Notes: generated by a model from the sequence alone, not told the origin. Shown: positions 20,700 through 32,939, counted from the first letter of the stretch. The stretch is 64,000 bases of DNA from Doryteuthis pealeii (GCA_023376005.1 CM042162.1:89135425-89199424); one strand, 5' to 3'. A program made the numbers and translations.

Positions 20700-21390
20700 T
20701 TTTCTTTTGTTTTTTTTTCTCCCCTACTAATGTCTGGACTTTTTCCCCTGCTACCTAAATTAATTACATTCAAGGAAATTGGATTAAAAACGCCCAACTG
20801 TTAATTCGTTTTAATACAAAATGTCAAAAATGGTTATTCTTAATCTAAATTACAGGCGCCATCTTGAAAGAAATAAGAAGCGAATCTTAAGTGCAATGTG
20901 TGCAAAGATGCTTGGATTCTGCGCACACATCATTTGACAAAAAGATGCAATTTAGTAAACACTTACATTTAATCTAAATACAAGCACCGTTCAATTAATC
21001 ATCTTCATCAGCATCATCATCATCATCATCCATGTCATGCTAAATGCACGTATCATTATCATCATCGTGTCGCGCAAGCAGCACGGATATCCATGACAAT
21101 CTCTCGCCAACCTTCCCTATCACTCATTGCCCCAGGGAGGTCTCTGTGCAGCAACCAGCATCCTCGCATAGCTGTCAATAGCAGTCTTTCGTACGTTTTA
21201 GAAACACCACTGAGTGAGAGGGAAGTGTGGAAATTAACTTTAACGATAACGGAAGCTAAGAATAATAATATACGTTTATTTTAGGAAAAAAATTGTTTAC
21301 ATTTAAAATGTTATTTAAAAAAAACGTAAGCCTAAACACCCGAGTGTTTTAAAACAATCTTATTTTTCTTCATATTACATTTTGTACTTA
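20700..21390. other. Unassigned, with a short (ATC)n run
   Basis: ATC repeats lie at about 21,010-21,065. The open frame at 21,093-21,284 has no recognised motif. Confidence 0.4.
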
Positions 21391-21397
21391 AGAACAT

Positions 21398-21610
21398 TAC
21401 TAGGACCTTGCCGGTGAATTGAAAAAGTTATGAAATATGAGGGTCAAAGTGATAGCAATTGTAGTTGGTGCACTTGGAACGGTCCGAAAAAGCTTGGAAA
21501 AAAGACTGGAAAATCTGGAAATCAGAGGAAGAATTGAGACCATCCAGAATACTGCATTGCTGCAATCTGTTAGAATATTCAGAAGTAGTATATAATAATA
21601 AATAATTAAT
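21398..21610 (+). pseudogene. Endonuclease-type retrotransposon end, copy 3 (short)
   Basis: It begins inside the GPCR-unrelated block DLAGELKKL and reads on through VVGALGTVRKSLEKRLE and IRGRIETIQNTALLQS. It is cut short by a TAATAA tail. Truncated at the 5' end and missing the last codons. Confidence 0.7.
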
Positions 21611-21877
21611 AATAATAATATAACAGAATAGTATATGCATAAACCAGAATCTGTTCTTGAGAACGAAACTCATAAAATTCTCTGAGACTTTGAAATAAAT
21701 GTTGGATTTTTTTATATAAGGCATAAGGTAAATGGTCACTCCTAAATATAGACTCGTCAACTACAACGTGACCCGAGAAGGATTTCTATTGTCCAATCAC
21801 TGGCACTGCTGCTGCTGCTTCTGCTGTATTAATAGAGACCCCATTCTGAGCTTATGTCATTGACACTTGGATTCTCT

Positions 21878-22389
21878 TGGACGACGGACTTACAAAGAAT
21901 ACTTTAACACCGGATTCTTATTGGGTTGCTTACTTATTCATTACATCTGGAACGAAGGATGGCTGCCAGATACTTAACAATAAAAACGGATCACCTCATC
22001 CCAACGAGAAGACCAGATCTAGTGTTGATAAACAAAAAAGAAAGAACTTGTCAACTGGTGGATTTTGCAGTGCCAGCAGATCATAGGGTGAAGCTAAAGG
22101 AAAATGAAAAAATGGAAAAATATCTGGACCTTGACAGAGAACTGAAAAAGTTATGGAATATGAAAGTGATACCAATTGTAGTTGGGCACTTGGAACAGTC
22201 CCAAAAGGATTGGAAAAGGGTCTGGAAAGTTTGGGAATCAGAGGAAGGATTGAAACCATCCAGAACACTGCACTGCTGCAATCTGCCAGAATATTCAGAA
22301 GAGTCCTGGATACCTGAGGAGACTTGCTGTCACTCAGATTCCAGTGAAAGAACATCAGCTAATGCTGATATGAAAACTCAAAAAGAGCA

Positions 22390-22427
<38 letters not shown>

Positions 22428-22440
22428 GTAGTAGTAGTAG
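21878..22440 (+). pseudogene. Endonuclease-type retrotransposon end, copy 4 (longest)
   Basis: It reads TIKTDHLIPTRRPDLVLINK, then the catalytic-domain block TCQLVDFAVPADHRVKLKE and the KYLDLDRELKKLWN helix. One base is lost near 22,183, just after PIVVG, so the apparent 174-codon frame continues out of phase. It also lacks two codons (the repeated Lys-Val) present in copy 1. The 3' UTR (CATCAGCTAATGCTGATATG) and the (TAA)n(TAG)n tail match copies 1 and 2. Confidence 0.75.
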
Positions 22441-22539
22441 TAGTATATAAATTTACCGTGTGTTTTTTGAATACCATCAAACGAAATATAATGGACCATA
22501 TATACAAATACTCTTGGGAAGGGTATGTAAATAACAAAA

Positions 22540-22715
22540 CAGATGCGACTTCTTTTCAGCGTATGAGTAGCACATGGATCTGTGTGGTAAAGTGAGAAGC
22601 TGATAGTAGGTGTCGCGCTCCACATCAGACGCAAAATCAATCTTCTTGGTCTAGCACTCGAGAAAAAGTAGATAGACTCTCGTTGTCTGGCTGATACCGA
22701 CATTAGACCACCCCG
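22540..22715 (+). repeat. SINE-C body fragment
   Basis: CAGCGTATGAGTAGCAC, AAGTGAGAAGCTGAT, GGTCTAGCACTCGAGAAAAAG and GGCTGATACCGACATTAG match the body of SINE-C copies at 40,733-41,250 (inverted). The tRNA-like head is missing. Confidence 0.7.
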
Positions 22716-23246
22716 ACTACATTACCTATATATTACTGTACACGTACTTATGCAGTCTACGTGGACAGGAGAATGTTTATGTTTACCAAAGAACGGAGCA
22801 CACGCATCTACATTTTGCTGAAAATCGACAAACTATCGGCAAAGACAATCAGCAAATTGACCCACACGATTTTTTGTCCCCACCCCCTTAGAACCAGAGC
22901 CAAAAAAATCTTCATTATTTCCACCCTCACCCACTCGACTCTTTTTTTTCTCTTGCCACCGTCATTCGTCTACACCGAAATAATATAACCAAATTTGCAA
23001 CCCTGGTTCATTATAAAACGACAGTAATAAGCACTCGACTTATTTCTGTAATGAAGTTAACAGACAAGAAATAACCGCAACGAACAGTTTCACGCCCATT
23101 AATATAATAAAGAACGAATTTTAAAAATTGATAATATATTATATTAACGCCAACCAGTAAAAACGCAATAAATAGAACAACCTCAACCCTGCATAATGTT
23201 CAAGTTGGTTGTTAACCCATTTTGTTTTGCGGTATATCAAATTTTA
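22716..23246. other. Unassigned
   Basis: A 75-codon frame at 22,761-22,988 has no recognised motif; the rest is AT-rich. Confidence 0.4.
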
Positions 23247-23690
23247 TATTTACTTAGGCTAGACGGGCGGTCGGAGAGGACTACCTTCGAATAATCGCGT
23301 GGTCACGTCAAGCCCTAGCACTTATACGATTACCCCAACAAATATTACCCTTATGTCAAGACCCAACCCTTTTATCTGCTGGGTATAATATTAAACTGCA
23401 TCTAATGGTAAAGTTCCCATTTTGTCCTGGGAATGAAGCTAAACTCTCTCTGATGGTGAGGTTCCACTTCTGTAGGTTTAGGGAATGTAGAGCACCCCTT
23501 CATCACCATTGCTCCCTGTTCCACTCTGACCCGGAGTGGAAGTACCTATTAGGGCCCCATCTATGGGACAAATAAAAATATGTGTTTATTAAAAAAATTG
23601 AGTATCCATTAAAAATGCATTTATTTCAAAAATTTATCGGCATTAAATGATCCACTGAGGTTGATATGCCGTAAAACAAAACAAAACAAT
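23247..23690 (+). repeat. SINE1-like copy
   Basis: Starts in the GCTAGACGGGCGGTCGGAGA block and ends GATATGCCGTAAAAC then AAAAC units. It has a partial internal duplication around 23,390-23,420. Confidence 0.75.
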
Positions 23691-24235
23691 ACAATCACAT
23701 TACAGATTCAGTCTTAATACATTTTGATCGCACCTCTTACAATTAGGAACAGAAATAATTGTGAAGATATTAACACCATTAAAATCAATAACTCATCGAA
23801 AGTATTAATGATTCATTCCCGGGGAGGTGGTGTTCCCGGGGAGGTGGTGTTTCTGGTGATGTGTGTAACTCGTGAAAGAAAAATCATTTGTTTCAATTCT
23901 TAAATGCAATAAATCAAATGATTGAATCAATGCGCCAAGGAAAAGTTATCTCTTCTTATTTGTTTTGTTTTTTTAAATTTTTGTTTATTATTTTAATCTG
24001 TAAATTATTGATTATATTAACTGGTTAAATATAATATTTGTTTTCGAAGTCGTTATATAAGGTGGGCAGAAGTAAAGGGGTGATCAATGATATTTCAGAA
24101 TATAAATATTTATTGAATAGTTAATTCGATTTTCTTTTTTCACAGAAAATCGTTTGTCTAATTTAGATAAATATAAACAACTCCACTGATTGAACAAACA
24201 AACAATTAGTATTATCTGCGTTACTCAGACTATTT
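23691..24235. other. Unassigned AT-rich DNA
   Basis: A direct repeat GGGGAGGTGGTGTT lies at about 23,821-23,852. Nothing else recognised. Confidence 0.4.
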
Positions 24236-24239
24236 TCCT

Positions 24240-24470
24240 CATCTTCATTGTTATCTGTACAACGTTTCGGCCGATATGCCCTCTGGCCTTCTTCAGGTAT
24301 TTCTTGTCGGACTTGTGAACCTTCTCGGACTCGGGAATCTTCTTGTCGTAATCGGGAGACATTATGGAACTTTGAACCTAACCATTTATTCAGTCCACGG
24401 AGGTATTCTGTTCTCCTTCCGCTAACCAGAGCTGGGGTACAGGTGTTAAGCTGTATTAATTATTATTACA
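24240..24470 (-). repeat. Repeat E with CTGAAGAAGGCC...GGCCGAAACG motif
   Basis: On the minus strand CTGAAGA, GGCC, ~12 nt, GGCC, GAAACG and TTGTACAGATAACAATG follow each other, with short GACTCGGGAACCTT-like units before them. The same repeat is at 40,400-40,630, at 43,635-43,870 (as a fold-back) and in the right arm. CUGANGA, a helix and GAAA recall a hammerhead core. Helix III would be CGTTGT/ACAATG, but the U before the cleavage base is absent. Confidence 0.55.
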
Positions 24471-24473
24471 TAT

Positions 24474-24580
24474 AGCCTAGTGGATAAAGGAGTTAGGTTA
24501 AGATAGTTCTAAGTGACAGTTATCTCTAGACTGCAGGTTCAATCCTGGTCGGGGGCAGCAGTAACATAGAATAATAAATA
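24474..24580 (+). repeat. SINE-D head (tRNA-derived)
   Basis: TAGCCTAGTGGATAAAGGAG fits an A box and GCAGGTTCAATCCTGG a B box. A GGGGCAGCAGTAACA stretch follows. A second copy is at 40,282-40,385 and its mirror near 62,530-62,650. In both places it sits beside repeat E. Confidence 0.7.
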
Positions 24581-24669
24581 AATATTTCTTGTCGGACTCG
24601 GGAACCTTCTTTTCGAACTTGTTGTTTTTTTTATTGTAAAAAATATTTTTTAAAAACATAAAATCAAAC

Positions 24670-25090
24670 TGAAAGTGGTGTGGTGGTTAACGTGCTGGAG
24701 TGTGATATCTTGGTTAGCGAGTTCGAACCGCGGTCGCGCTAATATCTAGGGTTTCTCTAGGGGAATATTATAGTTCTTAGCCAACCCAGGCTGCTAGACA
24801 AATTAACAGCGTGGTCCGATGGGATCCACGCATTTTATTTTACAAACCATCACATGATCTTCGGGTTGGGCGTGGCTTTCCACTTAAAAAAAAACTTGTC
24901 ACATCTCGACCAGGTGGGAGGTTAAGGTAAATATCATTAGTGTTCTTAGCCAACCTAGGTAGCTGGATAATTTAACAGCGAGGTCCGATAAGATCAACGT
25001 ATATTTTTTTACGAGCCATCACAGGAGTTTTGGTTTGTGTGTGGCTTCCCACTTTAAAAATAGCTTGTATGGCTTTGCCTATTCCTGCTA
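24670..25090 (+). repeat. SINE-E (tRNA-derived) and a partial second copy
   Basis: Head GTGGTGTGGTGGTTAACGTG and GAGTTCGAACCGCGG give A and B boxes. The body has AGCCAACCCAGGCTGCTAGA and CAGCGTGGTCCGATGGGATC. From about 24,940 the body is repeated without the head (CAACCTAGGTAGCTGGATAA). Confidence 0.7.
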
Positions 25091-25109
25091 GTTTAATTAA
25101 TTAATGTCC

Positions 25110-25500
25110 ATATCATAATTGGTGATTAAATTTATTGGTTAGGTTATAATTTTGGTTTCAACTCTGTATATCGAGTGGGAAGGAAGATACGATAAATTAC
25201 ATAGATTAGATTACATATTACACAATACAAAACACAGAGAAGTTTAAAATTTTATTTCTGAGAATCTTTCCGCTTATTTACATCGGAGTGGACCTGGGAG
25301 TAATGACAAGGAATGGGTACTTCAAACTCAGATCCTATTTAGTGTCATAGAAAAGTCACCACTTTTAGCCGTGAGCGTCTGTCCCCTTTCAAGGGAATAC
25401 TATCTGCATATTCTTAAACCCGTCATCAGGGTGGTAGGAATTTTGAATCAGTGCTTTAATAAAAATGTATCTGTTTTTTAGCCTAATTTTTAAGAAAATT
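25110..25500 (+). repeat. Duplicated segment, partner at 26,330-26,520
   Basis: Both have TATATCGAGTGGGAAGGAAG and then ACACAATA-AAAACA-AGA, AAGTTTA. They bracket the retrotransposon tail at 25,516 and the SINE-B at 25,792. Confidence 0.65.
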
Positions 25501-25515
25501 ATTGCCACATCCTAA

Positions 25516-25790
25516 ATGAGAAAAGAAGAAACAACTATCACCCGGTTACGCTTCAGTCACACTAGATTAACCCACTCCTTCATTCTAAAGAAGAACCTCC
25601 ACCTAAATGTTCATGTGGAAAAAAGGTATACAATAAAACATATTCTGATTGAATGCACGCACCTTTCCCACACTCGAAAAAAGTTATACAATGTTAACAG
25701 CATGGACAAACTATTTGGAAAAATAGATCCCAAGAGCATATTAAACTTTTTGAAAAAAACCTGCCTCCTACCAAGGATATATATATATTT
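25516..25790 (+). pseudogene. Non-LTR retrotransposon RNase H/zinc-finger-type C-terminal fragment
   Basis: A continuous frame gives TRLRFSHTRLTHSFILKK, then KRYTIKHILIECTHLSHTRK and IDPKSILNFLKK. This TRLR-GHT-LTHS ... HxLxEC arrangement is the usual C-terminus of Jockey/I-type retrotransposon polyproteins. The Cys pair expected before KRYT is lost (NVHVEK instead), and no reverse transcriptase precedes it. The frame is then cut by a minus-strand SINE-B. Truncated, inactive copy. Confidence 0.7.
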
Positions 25791-25791
25791 A

Positions 25792-26070
25792 CCAAACCCC
25801 TCCGCACGAGCACGATGTGACACAAGGTCAATTGCTTAGGCGGAGTTTAACAGGTTTAAATTCAGAGTTTTCCTTCTCCTAGACTGGTTATCTAGCCAAG
25901 GTTAAAGAGCCCAGTCTGCCCTACTATTTACCCATAGCTGGAGGGAGAGTAGGATTCATACCTTTCCCAAGGGTATTAGCGCAAAGTGAAATGCAATTAC
26001 CACATGCAACATTTGAACTCGGGGCGACGAGTCCATTTCCCATGACTCTAACCATTACACCACGCGCTTC
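25792..26070 (-). repeat. SINE-B (tRNA-derived), minus
   Basis: ACCAAACCCCTCCGCACGAG at the tail, CTCTAACCATTACACCACG at the tRNA-like head. It sits inside the retrotransposon fragment; sequence after it (TATCAAGGATATAAG) continues from ACCAAGGATATAT before it. Confidence 0.8.
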
Positions 26071-26524
26071 CTATCAAGGATATAAGTTCATAGACCTACA
26101 AAATTCACACACACACTCTCTTGATGTTCAAATCCTCAACAGAAAACTTGATTTCAAAAAATAACTAAACCCCTATCACTATACTTAAATACCAATAAAA
26201 ACAAGATCTGGAATGATATGCAGGTGGCTGCATACGTGGCAGCTGTACTTTACAAAGAAAAATGAAAAACAAAACGTATTCGGCATAAAATGACCCAATG
26301 CGTTGCCGTGCCGTAAAACCCAACCAACCAAACCAAAACCATCCTAATTGGCGATTATATTTATTGGTTAAACTATATTTTTGTTTCGACTCGGTATATC
26401 GAGTGGGAAGGAAGATACAACGAATTATATAACACAATATAAAACATAGAAAAGTTTATTGTTTTAAATTTTATTCCTCAGACTCTTTCGGCTAATTTAG
26501 ATGAACGTAAACAAGTCGAGTAAC

Positions 26525-27340
26525 GAAATTCATAGAAACAAACAATATGATTTTGTTTTTATGGTGAAAAGAATTTAGACAAGCGAAAATAAGCGTGAAT
26601 GATTGGGGCGTTTTAAGAAACGCCTAAAACTAAATTTTTTTTTAAATTTATTTTCCTATGAGCATATTCGTTGGTGGGAGGACTGAATATGGTTTTGTTA
26701 AATTTGACAAGTCATTGTTATTTTTTATGAAATTTAACTGGCTGTTCGTTACTAACATTTTGTAGCTGAATGGTTATCACCGTTCAAAATTGTTGGCTTG
26801 TTGTTAAATGGCATATCGACTTTTGAGGACAATGTACTGCAACGTAGAGGTGAGTATGAGTTAATAGTGAAGTTTCAAATGTAACCGGACCAGCGTGGTG
26901 CACGAAGAGGGTGCATGATACCCGTCAACCTCCACCACTGATGAGAAGATACATTATATTAATAAATTGATAAAAATTAATTTGAGAAATAAAGTCATTA
27001 AATAAAAGCTATGATTTTAAAAACTATGTGGAAAGTAAGATGTTTTCCAAGCATATCATCACGACTAGGATCGGATACAAGAAGAGCGAACTCGCGATTC
27101 AGTTGTAATGGATATGCGAGACTAACTTGCTATCCAGTACACCATAATGGGACACCCTGTTTTAAACAGAGGGTATTATGGTTCTAACATCAAAAACCAT
27201 CATTGATTGCTGTTGGGGGAAGACATGGATTCAACCTGCACCACCGATGAGAAGATACAGTCGGTCGGAAGGAGTATATGGGGCTCAAAAGGCGCAGAAG
27301 TGTGTATGAGTTGATAGTTTAAAAGTGGCGGACATGCGTG
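26525..27340. other. Unassigned, with an internal repeat
   Basis: The segment CACCACTGATGAGAAGATAC (26,933) recurs as CACCACCGATGAGAAGATAC (27,240), each with a GTGTATGAGTT or GAGTATGAGTT and an ACGAAG block nearby. No gene recognised. Confidence 0.45.
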
Positions 27341-27354
27341 ACGCACGAAGTGAA

Positions 27355-27380
27355 AGAGAGTGAGAGAGAGAGAAAGAGTA

Positions 27381-27415
<35 letters not shown>

Positions 27416-27422
27416 GAGAGAG
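27355..27422. repeat. (GA)n microsatellite
   Basis: GA repeats with a few interruptions. Confidence 0.9.
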
Positions 27423-27543
27423 CATTACTCCCGTCAACGTTCATATATGACAAGAAGAAGCAAGGTCGAGAGATAGTATAGCGAACTGGCGAATTATCAT
27501 CGATTGGATAGCTTGTTCTGAGCAGATTAGTCGTGGTTTTGCC

Positions 27544-28009
27544 TGTAAGATTCAAGGTTATAATAATGTTATAACTTGTTGAAACGAACAAACTCCGACC
27601 ACGTGTTAAACACATAACAAGATGGACTTTATTACAGGCACATGGAACAATATATAACATGAAATACAAGATACAAATAAGATATAATAAAAGGACAAAT
27701 TCATGAAAGGAAATACAATATTTAGGTATAAAAGTAATACCTAAATGTACATATGATATATAGGAGTTTAAGATATAGGACTAAGGATAGTCCATGCCGT
27801 ATAATTCACTTACTAGTGACGGTGGGGGCAGAAGCCTCCACTGAGAAAGGGGTAGACAGTGTCTAGCCCATGTGAGTTCGTTGAGAAGAAGCACCAAAAG
27901 AGCTAGAAGAGTTTGAACCTCGCGCTTAAATACCAGACCTCCTGGTGGTCGGCACGGAAACCCCAGCGGGAAGATAACTCTTCCAGGCAAAGGGAAGATA
28001 ATCCTAACA
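27544..28009 (-). mobile_element. Solo-LTR-like segment, family 1, copy 2
   Basis: On the minus strand it runs from TGTTAGGATTATCTTCCC to AATCTTACA (466 bp), a TG...CA unit. It matches 13,454-13,859: CCGTGCCGACCACCAGG, TCTGGTATTTAAGCGC, CACTAGTAAGTGAATTA. AATAAA occurs 3' of the TATTTAA. Flanking 5-mers do not match, so a target duplication is not seen. Confidence 0.55.
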
Positions 28010-30165
28010 TGCTTATCAAATCGTCCACGACGAGCTCGGCTTCCATAAAAAGTGCGGACAATTTTTTAATCACCCTCGTACATTTAAATATGCATAAAAT
28101 ATTTTGATTTTTCTGATTATTCATTTTAATTTCAATTAATATGGGTTCAAGTAATATGGGTAAAACAATGAGATACGAGAAAGTGGAGAAAAACATTTTT
28201 AGTAATACGGTATGTAATAGTGGAAATTAACTAAAATTTGGGATGACGTGGGAAAGGCTGACCTGTTGACTTCTGATTGGTCGAAAAGTGCCAACAGTGT
28301 AAAAGAGATAGAGAAAGAAGGAAGTCCGGACAAAGCTGGTGCAGACAAACGTCAGGCTCTAGGCTGAGCGCTTGAAAAGGACAGGCGGAAAATGCAGTCT
28401 ATCCAACAAGGCATTTTTACTTGGATAAAAATTAAAATTTATGAACTCTGAGGAAAACGACAATGTCTTATGTACACAAGTACACCGAAAGATCATAAAT
28501 AATTCAAAAATTGAAGAACGAAGAGATGTGTGAAACTATAAGGTTCACATACCCCATGTAGTCGTTCTTAGGTCCTGGCACGGCACTCAGTGTAAACGTA
28601 TGAGGAATGTGAACTTATATGCCTCGCATACGTATCCCACTGATACTATATTGTCCATAGTACCAAATGTGATACGTGTAACATACGCTCATTGACATCG
28701 ATATAACTAATTCGTAAGAGAGAGTATTCTTTGGTAAGAACTTTCTTTAGGAAGAGAGAGAAGATTATAAAAGATATTAGAGAGAGATTAGACGTACTTG
28801 CAGAGGCGTCTACTATGTCCACCGGCTGCCATCTTTGTTCGCCAGCTGGGTTGGGATGTAACTAGGAGTTGAGTTATTCCAATAGCTGTTTCTTCTGACT
28901 GTGCTTCTAGCTAAGGCTGATTTGGTAAAATTTAAATGAAGTACATTAAAACAAGACAAGACATCCAAGTAATTATTTATTTTAACTTTATCCATGATCG
29001 CCGTACGGGGAAGACCAGGCATCTGCCTGTCTTCACACATCGCCGAAATTATGATTTCATATAAGGAACAATCTTTCTTTCATCTTAATTTTTTTCTTTC
29101 TCTTAAGCCCAATTTAACTTTATATCTTTAACTGACTAATATTAAGAGGTATTTGTTTTTGTTGTGGTCATGAATAAGATTTTAATTAGTAAATACTTTA
29201 TATAATTTAAAGATAAAGTTATGAAAGAAAAAGTTTACAGTTTCGGAAATGGTTTTATATAAGGAAAAAACAGTAGGACAAAAAAGTTAAAAGTCCACGC
29301 CAATATTTGCTCTTGGAGACAAAAAGTCTTGTAATGACATATTCAGGAATACGATTCCCACAAGAGTTGAATTTGGCTTGACATCAAATTCCTCCTTGTC
29401 CCTCCTACCATCTTCTTTAGCCTTCTCTTCCTTCTCTAATCCGGGTTGAGTTCCCAAGGGTGATAGTGAGAGACATGCATTCACCCCTAAAACTTTATTT
29501 TCCCATCGGAATTCGCGAAACAAAGTCAAGAATAAAAAAAAGGACAATAGCGTTGTCAGCTTAGAACGTGTGCCTGATAGACATAAATTCCTGAAATTAA
29601 AAGAAAAAAAATGGCTCAAGACCCAGGCTCAAACTTTCGTCTTAACCCGTCGACGACCAGACTCAAACTCTTTACTTCAAACTATCACCTCTCACTCTTC
29701 CTTTCTCCCCTTCACCACGCCCTCATTCCAATCATGTCCAATCAAATCTATCCATACGTATTCACTGAATCAGTATTCAAATTTTTCCGCTAGTCATAAA
29801 TTTTTCCTTAACAAATCACTCAAACCAACATAATGGTTACTTCATATAGAAGGGGGGATATATGGGGGGGAAATAGATTTTCGTATCAACAAGCTCCCGC
29901 CGAGAGGGGAGGGGTAAAAAACAAGCGAGTCCACAGTCTTTCAGCAAGCCAAACCTTCCCCTGGTCAACACGTTCTTCGTTTTCGTTTAGCAGCTGCAAA
30001 ATCCGTCACCGTAGTCGAAATAATCTTTAGTAGTTCAAAATCACATTTCTTTACTCGGTCGTTCGCGTCAGTCAACCTGCTACTGCTGACTCCTCACTGC
30101 CCAGCGCTTGACTCACATGTTATTTATGTACGTATTTACCGAAACATCCTGTCACTTCGCGTCCG
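28010..30165. other. Longest stretch without recognised repeats or genes
   Basis: I find no domain-bearing frame. Frames of 75 codons (minus, 28,813-29,040), 110 (minus, 29,287-29,619) and 87 (plus, 29,570-29,833) overlap only by chance as far as I can judge. The segment near 28,850-29,041, TGTGTGAAGACAGG to TAGTTACA on the minus strand, has LTR-like end dinucleotides but no second copy here. Confidence 0.4.
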
Positions 30166-30169
30166 TCCA

Positions 30170-30395
30170 GTGCCTAAATCGCATCTGTTTTTGCATGCGG
30201 GAGGACGCAGGTTCGATCCCGGCAGGCAAGACAATGTCTTGCTCTTTTTCGCTCTCCGTCATACTTCATAAACATAGTGGTACAGATGCCAGCCACCCCA
30301 ACACTTACCAGGAATTGCAAGATACCACAGATTCTGATAAGTGTAGAAACAAAATTACATACTCCCTCAATTAGACACCACGTCACATATAAAAA
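30170..30395 (+). repeat. SINE-C with tRNA-like B box
   Basis: GCATGCGGGAGGACGC then GCAGGTTCGATCCCGGC is a tRNA-like 3' half. The tail (CAGATTCTGATAAGTGTAG, CTCCCTCAATTAGACACCAC) is shared with 31,540-31,640, 33,040-33,110 and 35,740-35,830. Confidence 0.6.
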
Positions 30396-30760
30396 TTTAT
30401 GATTGCCCAAACCATATTGCTCTTATGGCAAGCCCCAACCCCTTTTTATCATATGGGTACTAGAAGGCGGTTGCTGAGGGTCTACATGTCCTGGGAATGA
30501 CGTTAAACTCTATCTGATGGTGAGGTTCCAGTTTTGGAGGTTTGGGGAATGTGGAGCACCCCTTCATCACCATTGCTCCCTGGTCCACTCTGACCCGGAG
30601 TGGTAGTACCTGTTAGAGTCACATCTATGGGTCGAATAGAAAAACATGAGTTTATAAACAAAATTGTATTATGCATTAAGAATTAATTTATTTCTCAACT
30701 TTGTCGGCATTAAATGACCCACCGAGGTTGATATGCCGTAAAACAAAAAAAACAAAACAA
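30390..30760 (+). repeat. SINE1-like copy
   Basis: Starts GATTGCCCAAACCATATTGC, covers the middle and 3' parts and ends GATATGCCGTAAAAC plus A-rich tail. Confidence 0.75.
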
Positions 30761-31144
30761 AACCAAACATATAAAAATGTAATGATCATTCATGCTGTTA
30801 CGATTTTGTGGACCATATTTTAAGTTTCAAGCAAGAGCGCTTGACCAGCGGAAAATATTGGTAAATAATCCTTTGGTTGTTCCTTGATGCTCCTCAGTAT
30901 CGCAAGTCCTTCGTCAATGATTGCAAATGGGCGTCTCTCAGTATCAGTGATTAAGTAGTCAATTAACCATGTATTATGGCTGTTGATTGGCAGAGGAATA
31001 AACCACGTCATCCCGCCTAGTCTATACATTTAGGTGGTGTATTGTAGCACACATTATGTACCAGAATATTCCGACATATACACCCAATCCAAACAGATCC
31101 AGCCACGTCACGTATTCAATTTGATTAATAATGACTACAAAAAC

Positions 31145-31700
31145 CTTATGGGTCGGTTTAGCACAGTCAGTAGCGCATCTGACTAGGAATCGCCAGGTTT
31201 CCGGATTGATATCGGTCCCCGCCAACTCAGCACAAGAGTAGCACAGAAGTAGGGAGCTTACAGTATATATGGCACTCCATCTTATCAAAAAAAGTAGATG
31301 GATGAGAAATGCATCGCAGTGGCAGCGTGCCAGTTAGAAAAATAAATCCCCAGCTTGGAAGAAATAAAATAAATGAGCTCAGAAAAAACAGGAATGTCTT
31401 GTGTTCGTTATTAAGAACTGCCAATGGACGCAAGGCAGAACCCAGGGGACCCAAGTAGTTTCAGACCTGTCGGAGTATGGAGAGAAGCCAGTTAGCCCAA
31501 CAACAGATCACGCTACCTTGCTCCATTTACTCTGGTCCAAAATAGTAGATATGAAAACTAGCAGATACTAAATAGATACAAAATTACCTACACCCTCAAT
31601 TAGACGCCACGTTACAGATCGAAAATTATTGATCTTACATACGCACAATCCAAATAGATCACGCTTCATCACATATTAAAGAAGTCTATTTAAATATTTA
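31145..31700 (+). repeat. SINE-C (tRNA-derived), long copy
   Basis: Head GGTTTAGCACAGTCAGTAGC and GGATTGATATCGGTCCC correspond to A and B boxes. The body has CAACTCAGCACAAGAGTAGC and a long middle (TAGTTTCAGACCTGTCGGAG) seen also at 35,630-35,690. The tail is shared with the other copies. Confidence 0.65.
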
Positions 31701-32058
31701 ATAATTATCTCCCTTGTGAAATGATAAAGTGTTGATGAGTGTGAAGTAGCCCCCCCCCCATGAAATTATTAAGTTGCAGATTGGATTGGAAATTGCTTTT
31801 TTTTTCTTCTCCTAGTTACATTTTAATGATTTTGTGCTAGCAAAAATCGCTCTACAATGTTCTGTTTTTGGCATGTTACAGTAACATAGATACAAAAATC
31901 CGATACTTATAGATGATAACCAAGTAAATCACTGAATGCAGACCAAGTAAATGTAATGCAAATATTTCACCTGATTTGTTAATGCAATTCAAATATATTT
32001 GATTACTAATGATTATAACAACAGTATATTCATATCTATGTATCTATTTTATATATAC
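31701..32058. other. Unassigned AT-rich DNA
   Basis: A C run at about 31,751-31,759; otherwise nothing recognised. Confidence 0.4.
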
Positions 32059-32705
32059 TAGCAACAAAAAAATACCCTCCGGGTGATGTAAAAATTAATT
32101 TTTAAAAGATATTATCTGAAGGGAGGCAGTTAAAAATTCGATGTCTGAGGGTTTTTATCATGAGTAAGCAAATTCATAAAATTTATTAAAGGAGTAAAAA
32201 AAATCAGCAATTTGAAATGTAAACTTAGTCCTGTTCCCCTCAAATAAAATGTTGCATGCATCTATTAATTATAAATTAAATAATTATTTTGAATATTTTG
32301 AATATTTTGCACATAAATTTTACGCAAAATCGTAGGTATTTATTTATTTGTAAAATTTTAATTAACTTATTGTGACTGAAAAAAGGGCGAGAGTAAAAAA
32401 TATTTTTTTAAATGGATTACAAATTTGGAAAAAATATTTTTCCCATTTAAAGTAATAAAATTTTCTAATTAATTTCATAGTTTATATATTTTATTTATTT
32501 AAATAATATATAGTTTATTTATTACAATTGAAAGGATTCAAACATTGAATTATAAAGAATAGCTTATATCTATTTTATTATTAATAATTGTTCTTTATTC
32601 TATGTATTGGCGACTTTGGTAATTGTGACGTAGGCAGTGACGTAATTTTTGTTACAGACAAAAAGTGGAAGCGAATCTCCATTATTAATTGAGATATCTA
32701 TTGGT
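32059..32705 (+). repeat. Dispersed repeat Rep-3, most complete copy
   Basis: It begins ACTAGCAACAAAAAAATACC and CTCCGGGTGATGTAAAAATT and ends GGTAATTGTGACGTAGG then GTTACAGACAAAAAG and CGAATCTCCATTATTAAT. Partners are at 18,940-19,520, 34,449-35,080 and 977-1,150. Very AT-rich inside, no ORF. Confidence 0.65.
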
Positions 32706-32939
32706 TTATGGTTGTAAAAGTGTTAAGTGTAGCTTTGAATCTGATAAGGTTTTTACTTTGCTGCTTCCATTTTTATAATGCTGCTGATCACGCCACCTAG
32801 TATCTATTTGCACACGTGTTATGTAATTACGTTTCATGCCTCCTAGCATCAAGTAAGAGAACTATGGCAAGTAAGGAAGGTAATCCTTACAAGATTTGTG
32901 TAGTTTGGAAATTCTGGTTTATGGTTGTAAAAGGACCGC

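Noticed and set aside
20003..20730. Long poly-Ser/Leu/Phe and poly-Lys/Glu/Arg frames
   Set aside because: They are the six-frame translation of a CTT triplet tract; no start context, no domain.
28813..29041. A third LTR (minus strand, TGTGTGAAGACAGG to TAGTTACA)
   Set aside because: End dinucleotides fit, but there is no second copy in the window and no primer-binding site I can identify.
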